The position numbers were made by a program, and so were the translations under genes. This document shows, piece by piece, positions 10,445-22,199 of a stretch of 64,000 nt of DNA (position 1 is its first letter; each line of letters starts with the position of its first letter). The notes under the pieces were generated by a model that saw nothing but the letters and a program-made list of their open reading frames with translations, had not been told where the DNA came from and did not search any database. The DNA lies in the NCBI GenBank assembly GCA_032622095.1, contig CP136061.1:41051797-41115796 (forward strand), given 5' to 3'. The DNA is from Siphonodentalium dalli. Its lineage: Eukaryota > Mollusca > Scaphopoda > Gadilida > Siphonodentaliidae.

Positions 10445-13095
10445 TCCCCCGAGACAACCCGCCCCTATGCTATTTTGGGGGCGGGTTGTCCCGATAAATG
10501 AGGGCGGGTTGTCCCGAAATTGTTAATAGTGATTATGTTCTTTGATGATATATTATTAAAGATTTTAATCAACAAAACATGTGTTTATTCATTAATTATG
10601 TCAATGCGTGGACTGGGATAAAGAATGACACGATGTTTTGACAACTGAACGGCACTTAAGGTAAGTGAAGACTAATTAAGTACACTATCCAGGGGCCTAT
10701 ACTATAGAATTACAATTGCCGTGTTTCTCCACGTGGACAGCGTTAGTCGGTAATTTCCCAGTCTTGTTAAGCTAGACTTGTGTTCTATAGTACTCGAGCA
10801 ATTGTGTTCTTGTAAATTCCTTGCATTGGATATTGGAATTTAACAATAGGCGATTTCCCTTTTTCACACCATACATCGTTGTGAACTGACTTATATAATG
10901 TTCTGGGAGAGCCATTCTGTAATTGGGATTCATTTCAGCAGCAAGCTGCTCGGTTTTTGTGGTGTTTGGAGTGTCCCAACGCTGCATCTTTTTGTTATTC
11001 TATAGTACTCGAATTGTCTAACTTGGGGAAAAACAAGAACTCGCTTGACGGGCTGATAAATTACCAACTTAGGGAGTTCCATAGTACAGACATAACACAA
11101 ATCGGATAGAACACGGTGTTAACATTACAAGTATACGAGGCTGAATTAGTGGTTGTCACCGCAATGAAACGCGTGCGAATGTCGATATGTCGGATTATCG
11201 CTTTGTGTATTGCGCACTCATGCATTAACCCTTTCCCGACGTGCGAAGTTTCACCGGGTCAATAAAATCGTAGTCATATTGAGATGATGGGTTCAAATTA
11301 CGCATGGGCGTAGATAGATATATTTTGAGATGGGGTTCATAAACATAGACAAATTGGCTTTGATAAATAAGGGTTTGCACATACATTATGTTGTGACGGG
11401 GGCGATTCTCATCAAAATACTCAACAATTGGGAATGTCACACAGGGACGTTCAATGGGTGTTGGCGCATCACAATAATCTTCGTCCCAAAGTTAATGATG
11501 ATTGATTTATGGGGTAAATGGCAATTAGTTCAGAAGTTTCGATCGGTTGGAATTGTTGGTTTGGGGATTTCTAACAGTTGGAAATCTTGAGTAACCATTG
11601 CAGAATTTCAACCGAATGGGGTGCAAATATAGTTTTATGGTTCAGGGAGGAGGTGTACTCGGGCAGCGGAGACCTTATACGTGAATGTTACTGCGATTCC
11701 ATGGTAGAAAATGGCACTGAATTTAAAAATTAAGACTGGAGAATAGGTTATAATCATTACAATGACTACATTTTCCAGCTAATGTAACTGCAAATTATAA
11801 TTTATACTACTAGTATGATATTTTCCAACATTCAGTGTAATTTTGGTTGTTAAATCTAAGTTTCTACTTAAACAAAAAGTTACACCGACCCTTTGGAAAA
11901 TATACTTGAAATATATATTTTCACCCTTTTAACTTGGAAATATTTTTATCAGTCTATTATCTCCGGCAATTCAGTTTGTTTTCAATTACATTGTACATGT
12001 ATCGAAATCGTACGTATACGACAACCAGTTAAAATTTCCCTGCTCAATCTGACACTATAATCACCATGTGTAGGCTTTTCTGTCGATGGGGTTTATTTGT
12101 GATCACTCTATCCGTCTCTATCCCTTTGTGTTCGTACATCGTTAAATATATTTGACCATGAACCATGTAAATACAAGGAAAGTCATGAAAAGCTGTATAT
12201 TGTCTTCTATGATGTTGGTCAATAAAACATCTATCTATTATAAAGAGCGTTTTCGCTTACGATATTTTGTACTCGTGTTCAGCGTAAAATGTTGTAATCG
12301 TTTGTGTATTTTCGCGATGCTTGTGTCATTGGGATTATGGTGCACGCAAGTAGTTTTCGTGTTCCCCATTGCCTATCATAACATTGACTTTATACATCCA
12401 CTAAACCACTCGCCAAATGACTCAAATATATATAGGCATTACTATATCCATTTATGTATAATATTAGAGTAAGTTCCCTTTACCCATTAACAAGCGTTCG
12501 CCTCCACGCGTAGAAAACGAAGATCCATAGTACTGGATTTTGTCTGTTCTTGTAAATGACGGGGAGTCGCACACACTTGTAAATTATCGTATCCATAGTA
12601 TTCGACAGTTTGTCCACGTGGAGAAACACGGCAATTGTAATTCTATAGTATAGGCCCCTGGCCAGGGAGATTGGGGAGTTCTGGGATGATTAATTACATG
12701 TCCGATCCACCGAGGTTAACAACAGCCAGCTTTCTGAAGAAGTGATCAAGCGTCTACGGAACGGAGAAGAGACCGGCACAGTGCAGACAAATTTTGTTTT
12801 TAATCTTCTTTCATTCCGTTTTTAAATTTCGTTCATTATATTATCGTTGATGCATTTTTGTGTTCATAAGTTATATTATATTACATGTGTATTTATTGTT
12901 GTCCATGTTGTTAAATCAAATACAAATCTATAAAAAAAAAAAAGCAGTTTCGTTAAACAAACATCTCATAATCCTCTCACACCTTCTAATTAGCCACTGA
13001 TTACCGCTAATTGATTTTTGGGGGCGGGTTGTCCGGGGCGGGTTGTCTCAGAGTGAAAGGGGGCGGGTTGTCTCGGGGGCGGGTAGTCACGGACC
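10445..13095. repeat. Clusters of GGGGCGGGTTGTC motif flanking a 2.5-kb core
   Basis: On the left the motif occurs inverted near 10450 and forward near 10479 and 10503. On the right four forward copies lie between 13020 and 13092 (one reads GGGTAGTC). The innermost left copy and the right copies can pair as CCCCCGAGACAACCCGCCCC against its complement, so these may be terminal repeats of a DNA element enclosing the 10689-12661 unit. Confidence 0.45.
10689..12661. mobile_element. Two-kilobase DNA element with perfect 51-bp terminal inverted repeats
   Basis: The first 51 bases (starting CCAGGGGCCTATACTATAG) are the exact reverse complement of the last 51, ending at 12661. No identical target duplication is visible on either side. 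Short ORFs inside (10772-10987 minus, 11225-11440 minus, 12152-12472 plus) are not recognisable as a transposase. The perfect ends imply recent activity or gene conversion. The superfamily is not assignable, although CAGGGG termini occur in hAT elements. Confidence 0.65.
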
Positions 13096-13740
13096 CGATT
13101 AAAACAGCCTGTTACGAACAAATTGCTTATATACCAGCGTCAATGCACACTTTACAAAATATTGCTTTCTTCACATTGTCATGATTCAACCACGGTCGGT
13201 TTAATGTCCATGCGTCTTTGAATGTCCGTCTTGTGAAAATTAAAGATGATTGCATATCACTGTGTGGTCGCTTGGTTGATAGAGTTGTCGATCGGGTTTC
13301 CCTTTGTACTGTCCGCGATCGGGTTTCCCTTTGTACAGTCGGCAATATATTCCCACTTTCGATATTTTCGGACTAGATCGTTCATATCACATAATTGAAA
13401 ACCCACTTGCCAAAATTTATGTTAGATTTGGAAATAAAAATATGTTTACTGTACACTAATTGTTAGAGCTTACCTTTTGCTGTTACGGAACGATATTTCA
13501 TAAGTACGAAAATAATGAAATACTTTCGTCACCTAACTTCGTCTTGAATGTCGATTATTGAGCGCTTTTATTAATTAGCTTTCTGACTCCATGCTTTCAG
13601 TCTCCATTTGGGGTAAAAAAAAGTTTAGCCAAAAGTTTAGCCAAATGAAATTTTTATTAGCCAAATTCGAAAAACATTAGCCATTGGCTAATTTGGCTAC
13701 CGACAGCGTGAACACTGGGCCGCACCAACTATCAACATAA

Positions 13741-14181
13741 ATGAGCACCGATTCGCCTGCATTGTCTTATTATTTTGAACCCACAAAGCGAGGTAACACC
13801 TATAAAATTTTCAAACATGACATTAATTTTGAAATATACTTGGATAGTTTGGATACAAAAAATATAATATCTCTATGTCAATTTCGTACTAGTAACCACC
13901 GCTTACCAATAGAGAAAGGCCGTTGGAACGGAACAAACGTATTTTCTAGATTGTGCCCCATGTGTAAAAAACGAAAACTTGGGGATGAATTTCACTACTT
14001 AATGGAATGTGAATATTTTGAAGAGGCAAGAAATCGCCCCATGCTTAGGAAATATATAGGTATAAAACACCCAACTATTGATATTCTAGACGACATACTA
14101 AATTTGAAAGATGCAACGTCTCTTCGCAAACTGTGCTCGTTCATCCGACTGATAAACCTTAAACTGGACACAAGTGATTAG
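13741..14181 (+). pseudogene. 3'-end fragment of a LINE ORF2 (C-terminal zinc-knuckle domain)
   Basis: The 146-codon frame is preceded directly by a TAA and reads through to a natural stop. It contains SLCQFRTSNHRLPIEKGRW, then a Cys-X2-Cys-X9-His-X4-Cys motif (CPMCKKRKLGDEFHYLMEC). That combination is the usual C-terminal tail of non-LTR retrotransposon ORF2 proteins, downstream of the reverse transcriptase. No RT or endonuclease sequence lies upstream, so this is a 5'-truncated insertion. The next 350 bases, with a polyadenylation signal at 14508-14513, look like its 3' UTR. It differs from the other three LINEs here in the spacing and sequence around the zinc motif. It is non-functional alone. 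Confidence 0.7.
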
Positions 14182-14530
14182 TATAGAGTTAATGTTATTG
14201 GTGTTGTTATTGTTATTGGTGTTGTTGTTGGAGTTGATGTTGTTTTGTTGGTGTTGTATTAAGACTGTGTTGCTGTTAGATATAAAGATTATGATGATGA
14301 CGAAGATGATGATGGTTATTATGACTATGAAGATGACTCTAATGTAAAAATGAAATTGATGATAATGATGATAAAAACGATGATGAACATGCGCCATGTC
14401 AATCGGGAGAACACTGTATATTGTGTATATAATGCATTACGTTCCTCCTCTCCATCTTCTGTGTATATACTTTCCATTTCTCGATATCATTGTCATTTTG
14501 ATCAGAGAATAAAGCATTCAAAGCAGTAAA
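14182..14530 (+). other. Probable LINE 3' UTR with GTT and GAT-rich simple repeats
   Basis: Interspersed GTTGTTATTG and GATGATGAC-like runs occupy about 14190-14380. AATAAA at 14508-14513 precedes the presumed end of the truncated LINE. The ORF on the opposite strand here is a by-product of the simple repeats. Confidence 0.5.
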
Positions 14531-14766
14531 GTGTTGTCACTTATTACGTAAGTAATAATATTAAGTATACACCGTTCTAGCAGCTAATCATCATTATTTT
14601 TGATAAGAAACCATATACTATTACTATTTTAATTAAAAACAAATGTATGTTAAAGCCAAATGTGCGTCAAGTTATCACGTTAGTTGACATAATATGTTAT
14701 GATCCCAAAACCGAATATTATGCATATTTAGTTACTATTATTATGTAATATTTAGTTCGGAGAAAA

Positions 14767-14979
14767 GTGCATTATCTTATATATGCTAGTCTCCCATGCA
14801 TATGATCCTCGCATATATCAGAGAATGCACTGGCTTACAAGGTCAAGGTAAATATTGTTATAGGCCAATGTATTCTCTTATATATGTGAGGCTCCCTATG
14901 GGAGACTCGCATATATAAGAGAATGTCTTGGCACAGGGTTTTCGCAAAATTTCAGGAAGCTCCAGTCGTGGAAGGGTTA
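14767..14979. mobile_element. Hairpin MITE (TTAA-type), left end truncated
   Basis: Two hairpins (about 14767-14830 and 14869-14932) with GCATTCTCTTATATATG arms are joined by the spacer GGCTTACAAGGTCAAGG. The right terminus GCTCCAGTCGTGGAAGGGTTAA is preserved and ends in TTAA. The corresponding left CCCTTTCATGACTGG end is absent. Confidence 0.6.
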
Positions 14980-15230
14980 AACTGTCCATTGTCCAATTCA
15001 GTGGACTGTGTTCATCGTTCAAGTGCTCGTATATATACCACCTGTTAGGTAATATAAGATAAGATAAAATATAAGATAAGATAAGATTTATTTGCATAAA
15101 CACCGTATGCTAAGAATACAATGCATAATATAACAATAATTAATAAATAATTAGCATTTTTATAATAATTATAGCTACATGTGTTTTATTGTGTGATGGT
15201 GTGCATAATATTCATTCTGAACGCTTATGA

Positions 15231-15350
15231 AAGAAGCACCGGACCACGTTAAGAAGCACCGGACCACGTTAAGAAGCACCGGACCACGTTAAGAAGCACC
15301 GGACCACGTTAAGAAGCGCCGGACCACGTTAAGAAGCGCCGAACCACGTT
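15231..15350. repeat. 20-bp tandem repeat, six exact-length units
   Basis: The unit AAGAAGCACCGGACCACGTT is repeated 6.0 times. Units 1-4 are identical, and the last two carry A-to-G (GCGCC) and G-to-A changes. It lies 65 bp left of the Transib-like element. Confidence 0.95.
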
Positions 15351-15415
15351 GCAGATTTTGCTGCTTATGTCAGGGGTATCATTCTTCATTATACAATTAA
15401 ATTTCTGATCGTTTG

Positions 15416-16314
15416 CACACCGTATTACCGATCCGGATTACCACCGGTCACGATGCGGATCACTACCGGCTGAAAGTGGCAATTTGTGTAACGGTAGGTC
15501 GACTAAAACGTTAATTATATTATATATCTGAATGTAACCCACACAAAGTTTGTTGCCGCCGTCTTTCTTACATACATTAGAAAATGGCCACGCCAAGAAA
15601 ATATAAAATAATCGCCTACGATAACCTTAGAGGTAGCATATGTTACTAGGATCTAGTTGCACGTGGCCCATTATTTATCTTCATTGGTACAATACATGAT
15701 GCAAATGCATGGAATTTTCTCTTATTTCTGTTGCGTATACAAGAATGTCCATAACTGTACAAAATGGCAATATGGTTTGTCAAGTTGAATGTATATTAAA
15801 CGCGTAGTATCGATTTCCATAATCATGGGTTCCAAAAAACAGGATGCGGATCGGCACCGTTCACTATTCTGCCGGTACAGATCCGTACCCGTTCATTTCA
15901 TGGGTATCTATGTTCAAAACGTCCCAGATGGCCACAAATCGAACATACACACGTGTACATTAGGCGAATGACTTAGTAAATGGTCTATATGTTCGTACCA
16001 CGAGAATACCGCATAAAGAAATAAAACATGAACCATCCATATCAGCTACTGCTCGAAATAATGAAACACAATGGTAAACATGCGTTACAAATATAAGAAT
16101 AAGTGAACATATATTGTATACTTATCAGATTTATCGGCGTCCTCCGCTAGCCCAGTTACTCCTATACACGAAGGGAGAAAAAATTCACACCTTCCACAGA
16201 ATGTAGGGCGAAAATGATCCAACTACAATGATGCCACGTGGCACGCTTTTGTCAAAACAGCCGTTAGTGATCCGCATCGTGACCGGTGGTAATCCGGATC
16301 GGTAATACGGTGTG
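15416..16314. mobile_element. 899-bp nonautonomous DNA transposon, perfect 50-bp TIRs, 5-bp TSD (Transib-like)
   Basis: Bases 15416-15465 are the exact reverse complement of 16265-16314, with no mismatch over 50 bp. The ends start CACACCG. GTTTG occurs immediately outside both ends (15411-15415 and 16315-16319), giving a 5-bp target-site duplication. Five-bp duplications and termini starting CAC are hallmarks of Transib and RAG-like transposons, hence the tentative placement. The interior has no transposase; its 60-codon ORF at 15789-15971 is not recognisable. It also repeats part of the TIR motif (GGATCGG, GATCCGTACC). Perfect ends indicate a young insertion. Confidence 0.75.
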
Positions 16315-16439
16315 GTTTGACATACTTGTAAAATAAATACCAACAATTTCGAAAAGTTTATTTCTGATATGGAAATAGTGTGGACATTCCATAATGAAGT
16401 GAAACTTATTTTCTATATTAGAACCGGTCCTGCATTTAA

Positions 16440-16867
16440 GTCACAATCTCTTCCCTTCCTTGACCTTCAAAAAGGTCAATTCAAGGTCAAATCGGGTAAA
16501 ACGGGACGGATTTCGACGAAATTTGATACCTACAGATACTTTTGTCAATTCAAGGTCAAATCGCGAATTTTGACGGGATTTCGACAACATTTGATACATA
16601 GGGATACTTTTGCCCGGGGAGTGTTTTGGACGGGTCAAATCGTGACCCCAACCTGACATTGACCTTCAAAATGGTCAATTCAAGGTCAAATCGGGTAAAA
16701 CCTGACGGATTTCGATGGGTACTTTTGTACGGGGAGTGTTTTGGACGGGTCAAATCGTGACCTCGACCTTACCTTGACCTTCAAAATGGTCAATTCAAGG
16801 TAAAATCGCGCAATTCGCCGAAAAGCAGAGGGGAAACAGCCCGGACGAAGTCGGGTCCACCAGCTAG
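16440..16867 (+). mobile_element. Helitron 3'-terminal fragment
   Basis: Internal repeats of GGTCAATTCAAGGTCAAATC and GTGTTTTGGACGGGTCAAAT lead to AAGCAGAGGGGAAACAG. A short hairpin (CCCGGAC/GTCGGG, one bulged G, 16840-16855) follows, then the terminus CTAG at 16864-16867 followed by T. A hairpin about 8-12 nt before CTRR, then T, is the classic Helitron 3' end. The 5' end of this copy is not found. Confidence 0.6.
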
Positions 16868-17842
16868 TCTAATCTAATGTATATTTTGGGACTTCTGTCT
16901 GTTTGTTTGTTGTTTGTCTGTTAGCTATGGCCGGGAAAACTGTCGGACGGATTGAGCCCAAACTTCCTATCTAAGGGTAAAATACAGATGGAATGTCATC
17001 GCACCGCTTCTGAGAACGTCAGAACACCCATTCTCCAATCACCCGCCACCGCAATGGGTAGTCCATGGGTTAATCGCGTGATAGTTAAAGAGCGTTCGTA
17101 TCCGCAGTGTCGTTGATAAAGAGTGTGTATACACTGTTAAACCGTTACATAGGAAATATGCACGCATTTCCATTGCATAGAACTCGCTTCTACGATTCTT
17201 CCCAAGGCTGGCAAAATTGTTAATAAATGCGTTTATGTCTCTTCGATAATTGCCTAATACAATTAAAGCGTGGAGTCTGTCCATTTTCCCATGAAAAATC
17301 GAATTCTACGACCACCGGGTTCGAGATATGTTATTATTTCCGACATCGTCATTTTTGTCACTCGAAATCACTTCGGCGTCAATTCATCCATTGCGAGGCC
17401 TTCTAAAATTATGTCTTCACTTCCCAGTTAAGTCATAACATATTTGTTATTGCCGGGAACAATACTTATTAGTTGATTCCATCGATCGTCTTATGTTTCC
17501 GTTTTCGACGCATCGCGACTAAATCGTACCTCTTGACTCATCGCCGAGAGGCTTTATCTGTATGACATCATAAGGGTGCTGCTTTGTTTTGGACGTCAAA
17601 TCGTTACCCCGACCTGACCTTGAACTTCAAAATGGTCAATCCAAGGTCAGATCGGGTAAAACCGGACGGATTTCGACGGGTACTTTTGTCGGATTTGACC
17701 CGTCCAGGGAGTGTTTTGGACTGGTCAAATCATGACCCCGACCTGACCTTGACCTTCAAAATGGTCAATTCAAGGTCAAATCGCGCAATTCGCTGAAAAG
17801 CAGAGGGGAAACAGCCCGGACGAAGTCGGGTCCACCAGCTAG
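16868..17842 (+). mobile_element. Helitron, complete nonautonomous copy (975 bp), abutting the previous one
   Basis: It begins TCTAATCTAATG directly after the CTAG of the preceding copy. It then shows the Helitron-like 5' pattern (TATTTTGGGA, repeated TGTTTGT, CTATGGCCGGGAAAACTG, GGACGGATT). It ends with the same hairpin and CTAG at 17839-17842, followed by T. There is no Rep/helicase ORF. The zero-base junction makes a head-to-tail tandem, which Helitron rolling-circle replication can produce. Confidence 0.6.
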
Positions 17843-18235
17843 TCATTTATAAACAACCTATTGAGATTTCTAATGATACTGTATGTTTGGTTATTTAATG
17901 AAACCTGTATATTTTGACAGCCAAATGTGGTTATAGTCCTGTATAAAGAGCTACATTTAGATTTCCTCATCATATGCTCAGAGACGGCTGATGCCATTAG
18001 TTTGTTTTTGAGATACATTTAATAATTTTGCACCATAATTAGCCATTCTGAATAATATTTCAACGGAACATGGATATCTACCTAGCGCTCTGCTCTGACT
18101 GGATGATTTGGTGCGTACTTACCTACTCCCAACATATGCTTACAATAAGTATAGTGTCTAACTTTTCGCAACTCAAACGACAACGAATAATAGCTGGGTT
18201 TGAATTATAACACTTTAGACCGTTATAGAACAAGA
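17843..18235. other. Unannotated stretch
   Basis: No coding or repeat feature could be supported. Confidence 0.4.
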
Positions 18236-18239
18236 TAGG

Positions 18240-18480
18240 GTGCGTCCATACACAGGGAGTATGCACGTAATTATCTCATGGAAAACCGTTGGTGGCAGAA
18301 TATGAACTGCAACATGCACATCAAGTGCATATTTACCAGTGCTAACGACATGAGAAGTAAAATTTTGCCAGAAAATTGCATGCGAAAAGTGCTATTTACA
18401 GGCATATGTATATAGCATCGCTACCAGTCGAACTACATAGGTTTTACTTCTGAAATAGTTAGCTGTGGTACAGAACCATT
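18240..18480. mobile_element. MITE of the GGTACGTTCACAC / GCACGGTATG family, diverged
   Basis: It contains GGGTGCGTCCATACAC, GGAAAACCG, AGAATATGAAC, AACATGCA and ACATGAGAAGTAAAA in the same order as the better copies at 35505-38270 and 41975-42240. It ends near GTTAGCTGTGGTACAG. It is old and has no ORF. Confidence 0.5.
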
Positions 18481-18595
18481 TTTACATTCGGTTTCTGGCA
18501 CATTGTTGCTGTCAATACCGAAACGCCTGCAAAAGAATGACTTGCAAATTATAACTATGGTATTTTTTCCTTTAGCCCTTTACCCAAACAGAAGG

Positions 18596-18826
18596 GCCCT
18601 GTGCCAATGCATTCTCTTATATATGCGAGTAGACCATAGGTCGCCTCGCATATATAAGAGAATGCATTGGCTTAACACATTAAAAATTATAAAATTGTTA
18701 AAGAATGTAAGAAAAAATGGTAAAAAGTGTTAAAAAAAGATTTTTTTTAGGCCAATGCATTCTCTTATATATGCGAGGCGACCTATGGTCGACTCGCATA
18801 TATAAGAGAATGCATTGGCACAGGGC
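18596..18826. mobile_element. 231-bp MITE with palindromic terminal repeats (short form)
   Basis: The terminal repeats start GCCCTGTGCCAATGCATTC. Each is a palindrome of about 65 bp (18607-18671 and 18751-18819) around an AT-rich spacer. These are the inner ends of the 470-bp elements without the outer GTGACCCGCC portion, so either the shorter unit is itself mobile or the 470-bp form is nested around it. Confidence 0.7.
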
Positions 18827-19046
18827 ATAACTGTAACTATCACAATGTGGTCAAGGAGCCGGTTCCAATGATATCCATATTTGTATGGTTCTATTGAGAC
18901 AGACCGAAGATATTTTAGGCTGTTGAAGCTTTATTTGGCCGGTTTTGGCCGGTTTGTTGGGTAAAGGGTTAGAGCACTCATCTAGTGCAAATATTGGTTT
19001 AGTGTGCGGGAAAAAGATAATATTAGAGCAATTTTGAACACTTCCA

Positions 19047-19228
19047 ACCATTTCATGATTGGAGTTTCTAGAAATGTTGCGAAAACCCTGTGACAATGCA
19101 TTCTCTTATATATGCGAGTCGCCCATAGTGCTTTCTCTTATATATGGGAGACTCACATATATAGGAGAATGCACTGACACGTGATATTCAATGCTGCAGC
19201 AGCTCAGCTCCCGTCATGAAAGGGTTAA
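19047..19228. mobile_element. Hairpin MITE (TTAA-type)
   Basis: Left end CCATTTCATGATTGGAG and right end CTCCCGTCATGAAAGGG plus TTAA at 19225-19228. The internal hairpins are partly deleted. Left TTAA has decayed to TTCC. Confidence 0.6.
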
Positions 19229-19769
19229 AAACGACACTTCCTGGTTTTGTAGTAAACAATTGTTTCTGTTCAGAAACATTTCACTTAATTCTAATTTCTG
19301 AGGTATGAATGATCTCTCTTTGAAAACCAACATTACCTTTAATTCAGAAAAGATATCTAGTTTAGATATATATAAATCAGTTGACTCAATGTGTTCTAAT
19401 TTCGGTATGTGATGAACTGATAATACTGTGAACCGCACATAAGTAAAACAAACGCTCTTTATTTCTACCATATCAGGAATAGACTAACACGGACCGCTCT
19501 TTTATCACTTCAATCCTCTTGCGCGACATATAATGGTCCCAGAAAGGGAGACACATTTATTGACCTCAGACTATTTCAATACGGGGAAAATTCAAAAGCA
19601 AATATTATTAGGTGAATTGTGGAGCTCAAACCGACAAGAGGGTTTAATAAAGTTCACATAACTATTCAGATTGTCATAATGTATCCAAACCAACTAGAAG
19701 AAATGGAAATGTAATGCATTACTTTTTAAAGCAAATTTAATGCAAAAAATGTCAAGTAATTGTAACCCT

Positions 19770-19846
19770 GTGTCCAATGCATTCTCTAATACATGCGAGT
19801 CGACCATATGTTGCCTCGCATATATAAGAATGCATTGGCGTAACAT
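19770..19846. repeat. Single hairpin unit of the palindromic MITE family
   Basis: One CCCTGTGTCCAATGCATTCTC...GAATGCATTGGC palindrome, followed by T-rich DNA and a 13-G run at 19969-19981. The partner hairpin is missing. Another half unit (GGCCAATGCATTCTCTTAT then GTCATGAAAGGGTTAA) lies at 20611-20660. Confidence 0.55.
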
Positions 19847-19984
19847 TCTTTTTTTTTTTAATAATTTTTTCTTACATTCTTTAACAAATTTTCTCATTTT
19901 TTATCCTTATTTCTTAAATTCTTTAACAATTTTTTATCATATTTAATTTTTTTTTTTAACAGTTATCAGGGGGGGGGGGGGTGA

Positions 19985-21250
19985 ATTTTTTTTCTGGCAC
20001 GTATGCCGGGGTGGGTGGGTGGTCAAAGCCACCAACAAGCAATTTTTTCCAAAACTAAAAAAAAAAATTCCTGCTTGTTTTTTAGTGTTTTGGCAATGAG
20101 TTGGGCTTCAAAACCACTTTGAATGAGAGAAATAATGTAATTCTAACTGTAAACTGACTGCAGGCAGTTATCGTGTTCTATTTTGTTGCAAATTTTGAAA
20201 TCCAAGATGGCCGCTGGCAGCCATGTTTTTTTGGCCGAATGACCTCAAAATGACTCATTCCTATTTACATGTCCATGCATGTTAACATCCATGATAAATA
20301 GTATGCACATAAATTCATATACAGCTGTTTACAGTGAATATTTCACTCAACAAAATGTTGATAAATAACACGTTTTGGGTAATTTGATACCATGGTTGAC
20401 ATGGTTAGCATTATCCCCCGCAAATCTCTGTTTTAGTGTTAAAATGGGTGGGTGTCAAAAAATGGTCGGAAAAACTGCCGAAAACGGAAAAAAATTTGGC
20501 GGTGGGGGTGGGTGGGTACAAAAAATTATCGAAAGGGAAAAAATGCCATACGTGCCTGAAATATTTTTCCGACCCCCCCCTGCAGTTATAAGAAATAATC
20601 TAAAATTTGTTAGGCCAATGCATTCTCTTATATATGAAGCTCCCGTCATGAAAGGGTTAAGGGGAGGATAAGTGACCAATTTTTATATAAGTGGGCATTT
20701 CAATGAAAATCCTCGGAGCAAAGGTTACGCATTTTGGAAGTAATGGTAATTGTAATGCACTACATTGCAAAGTAATGGACCCATCCCTGATAGTCTGTGA
20801 TGTTGGACAAATTGGTCACCTCAGTGCCACCTTAATTAATTCTACAAAACGTCGGTGGCTTCTAAACGGTTGTAGCCTACCTGCCATTTTGGCCGAAACT
20901 TTTTATTGCATTTTCGGAATCTACGGGTTCGATTACATAAATTGCGCATATAACATGTCAATAATTCAAGTTTTAATGATTTTTTTCGATGTTTATTATA
21001 GGGTTGTTTATCTGTTCCAAAATGTCGTACCTGGGTTCACCGCGTGAGTTTTTCGTTAATTCTAAAATGTCGTAATTTTTATTTTCGAAACCATTCCTGA
21101 TAGGGTAATTCTGATTAGATTGTTTTGATGAAGAGCGACCGGAGGGCGTATCCTTCTGATCCTGATCGACAGACTGGTGAAACCGCGGGAATCGTCAAAA
21201 CTAAAATATAGTATAGACAGGATTTCAATGTTTTACTTCTAAAGTGTCGT
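19985..21250. other. Gene-free stretch with diverged hairpin-MITE remnant
   Basis: Homopolymers, a G-rich patch (20500-20518) and a truncated hairpin-MITE end at 20611-20660 were seen. The 118-codon ORF at 20691-21047 shows no domain, signal or context that would support a gene. Confidence 0.4.
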
Positions 21251-21471
21251 TTAACACAATCAAATCATATTTTCTCATCAACTAGAAGATACTTGAAAGT
21301 GTATGTATTATCAAAACTGTGATATAAAGTTATTGTGCAAAGTTGTTGGCAGATATCAATTCTTGTTTCAGAGATAAATAGTTTTTTTGTGTCTCCTGAA
21401 CAAATTGATTTTGCCGAGGTACGACTTTTAGAGGCCCGCCGATGAAAAGCCAAAAGCAGAGGCGATAATTC

Positions 21472-21690
21472 TATGCCACACAAGGACTGTCTGTCGCAAA
21501 AACTTACCGTTTTATGCCGATAAAATCCAAACAATTCCAGGTCGTTAACAAAGAATTCATATGACCAGCATAAACCCCGAATGAATCCTACAAAATCCAA
21601 AAGTATTTATGGAAATTCAACGCCACACAAGGACTTATTCTCGCAAAACTGACCGTTTTATGCCGAATAATAAAATCCAAGTAACGCCAG
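21472..21690. repeat. Direct repeat, about 147-bp offset
   Basis: GCCACACAAGGACT, CTCGCAAAACT(G/T)ACCG and TTTTATGCCGA...TAAAATCCAA occur in the same order at about 21472-21533 and 21619-21683. This is a local tandem duplication with divergence. Confidence 0.6.
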
Positions 21691-22199
21691 GGCGTCAGAA
21701 TGTTATCGGTTGCATTATAAAATGCCATAACCCAATCGTGGATAACAATTGTGCAAACAATGGCGGGCGATTTCCTCAAATCATACACATCACTCAAGAG
21801 CGTAGACTCGCCAAAACATCATAAACTATCTTACAGAGTAAATATAAACCATTCGACAAACAGCATGCGACAGCCTATCCCTAATATATGCGCGGGAGGG
21901 TCTTAGGGTCGAAGTTCTTGAGTGTTGGACTTGTCGGGTGTGACTCTGCATCAATGAATATATATATCATATGTGTTCGATATGTGATGTTTGAATGCGA
22001 CTCATATATAATGTCCATATACCTCAAATTAATTCCAGAAAATTATCGCTTTATATCACGATACAGTACGTAAAGAGTGAATCATAAGCTAAACTCTCAA
22101 CGCCGTGTGGTGACCAACTGTAAAGTAATGCTTTATTCTCAGCCAATTGGTAACTTGGTACATGAGAAAACATATAATACAGTATGTACATAAATGTCC

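Larger units (their letters stand above)
9911..13717. mobile_element. Putative hAT-like nonautonomous element (outer shell)
   Basis: CAGTGTTCACGCTG at 9911-9924 is matched by its exact reverse complement at 13704-13717. Both ends are followed inward by repeated TTTAGCCAAA motifs. A second left-end-like sequence (GTGTTCACGGCGCTGGCCG) occurs at about 9668. The CAGTG start suits hAT elements, but no convincing 8-bp duplication abuts the ends and no transposase was found. The pairing may therefore be two separate insertions. Two further inverted-repeat units lie inside. Confidence 0.4.

Noticed and set aside
12152-12472. 106-codon ORF inside the 51-bp-TIR element as a transposase
   Set aside because: Too short, without DDE/D or zinc-finger motifs.
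9903-13725. 8-bp target duplication for the hAT-like pair
   Set aside because: CACCATTA versus GGCCGCAC do not match. The pair may be two insertions.
14098-14397. His/Asn-rich ORF on the minus strand
   Set aside because: Produced by GTT/GAT simple repeats in a LINE 3' UTR.
20691-21047. 118-codon ORF as a gene
   Set aside because: No recognisable domain, and composition like the surrounding noncoding DNA. It is probably chance.
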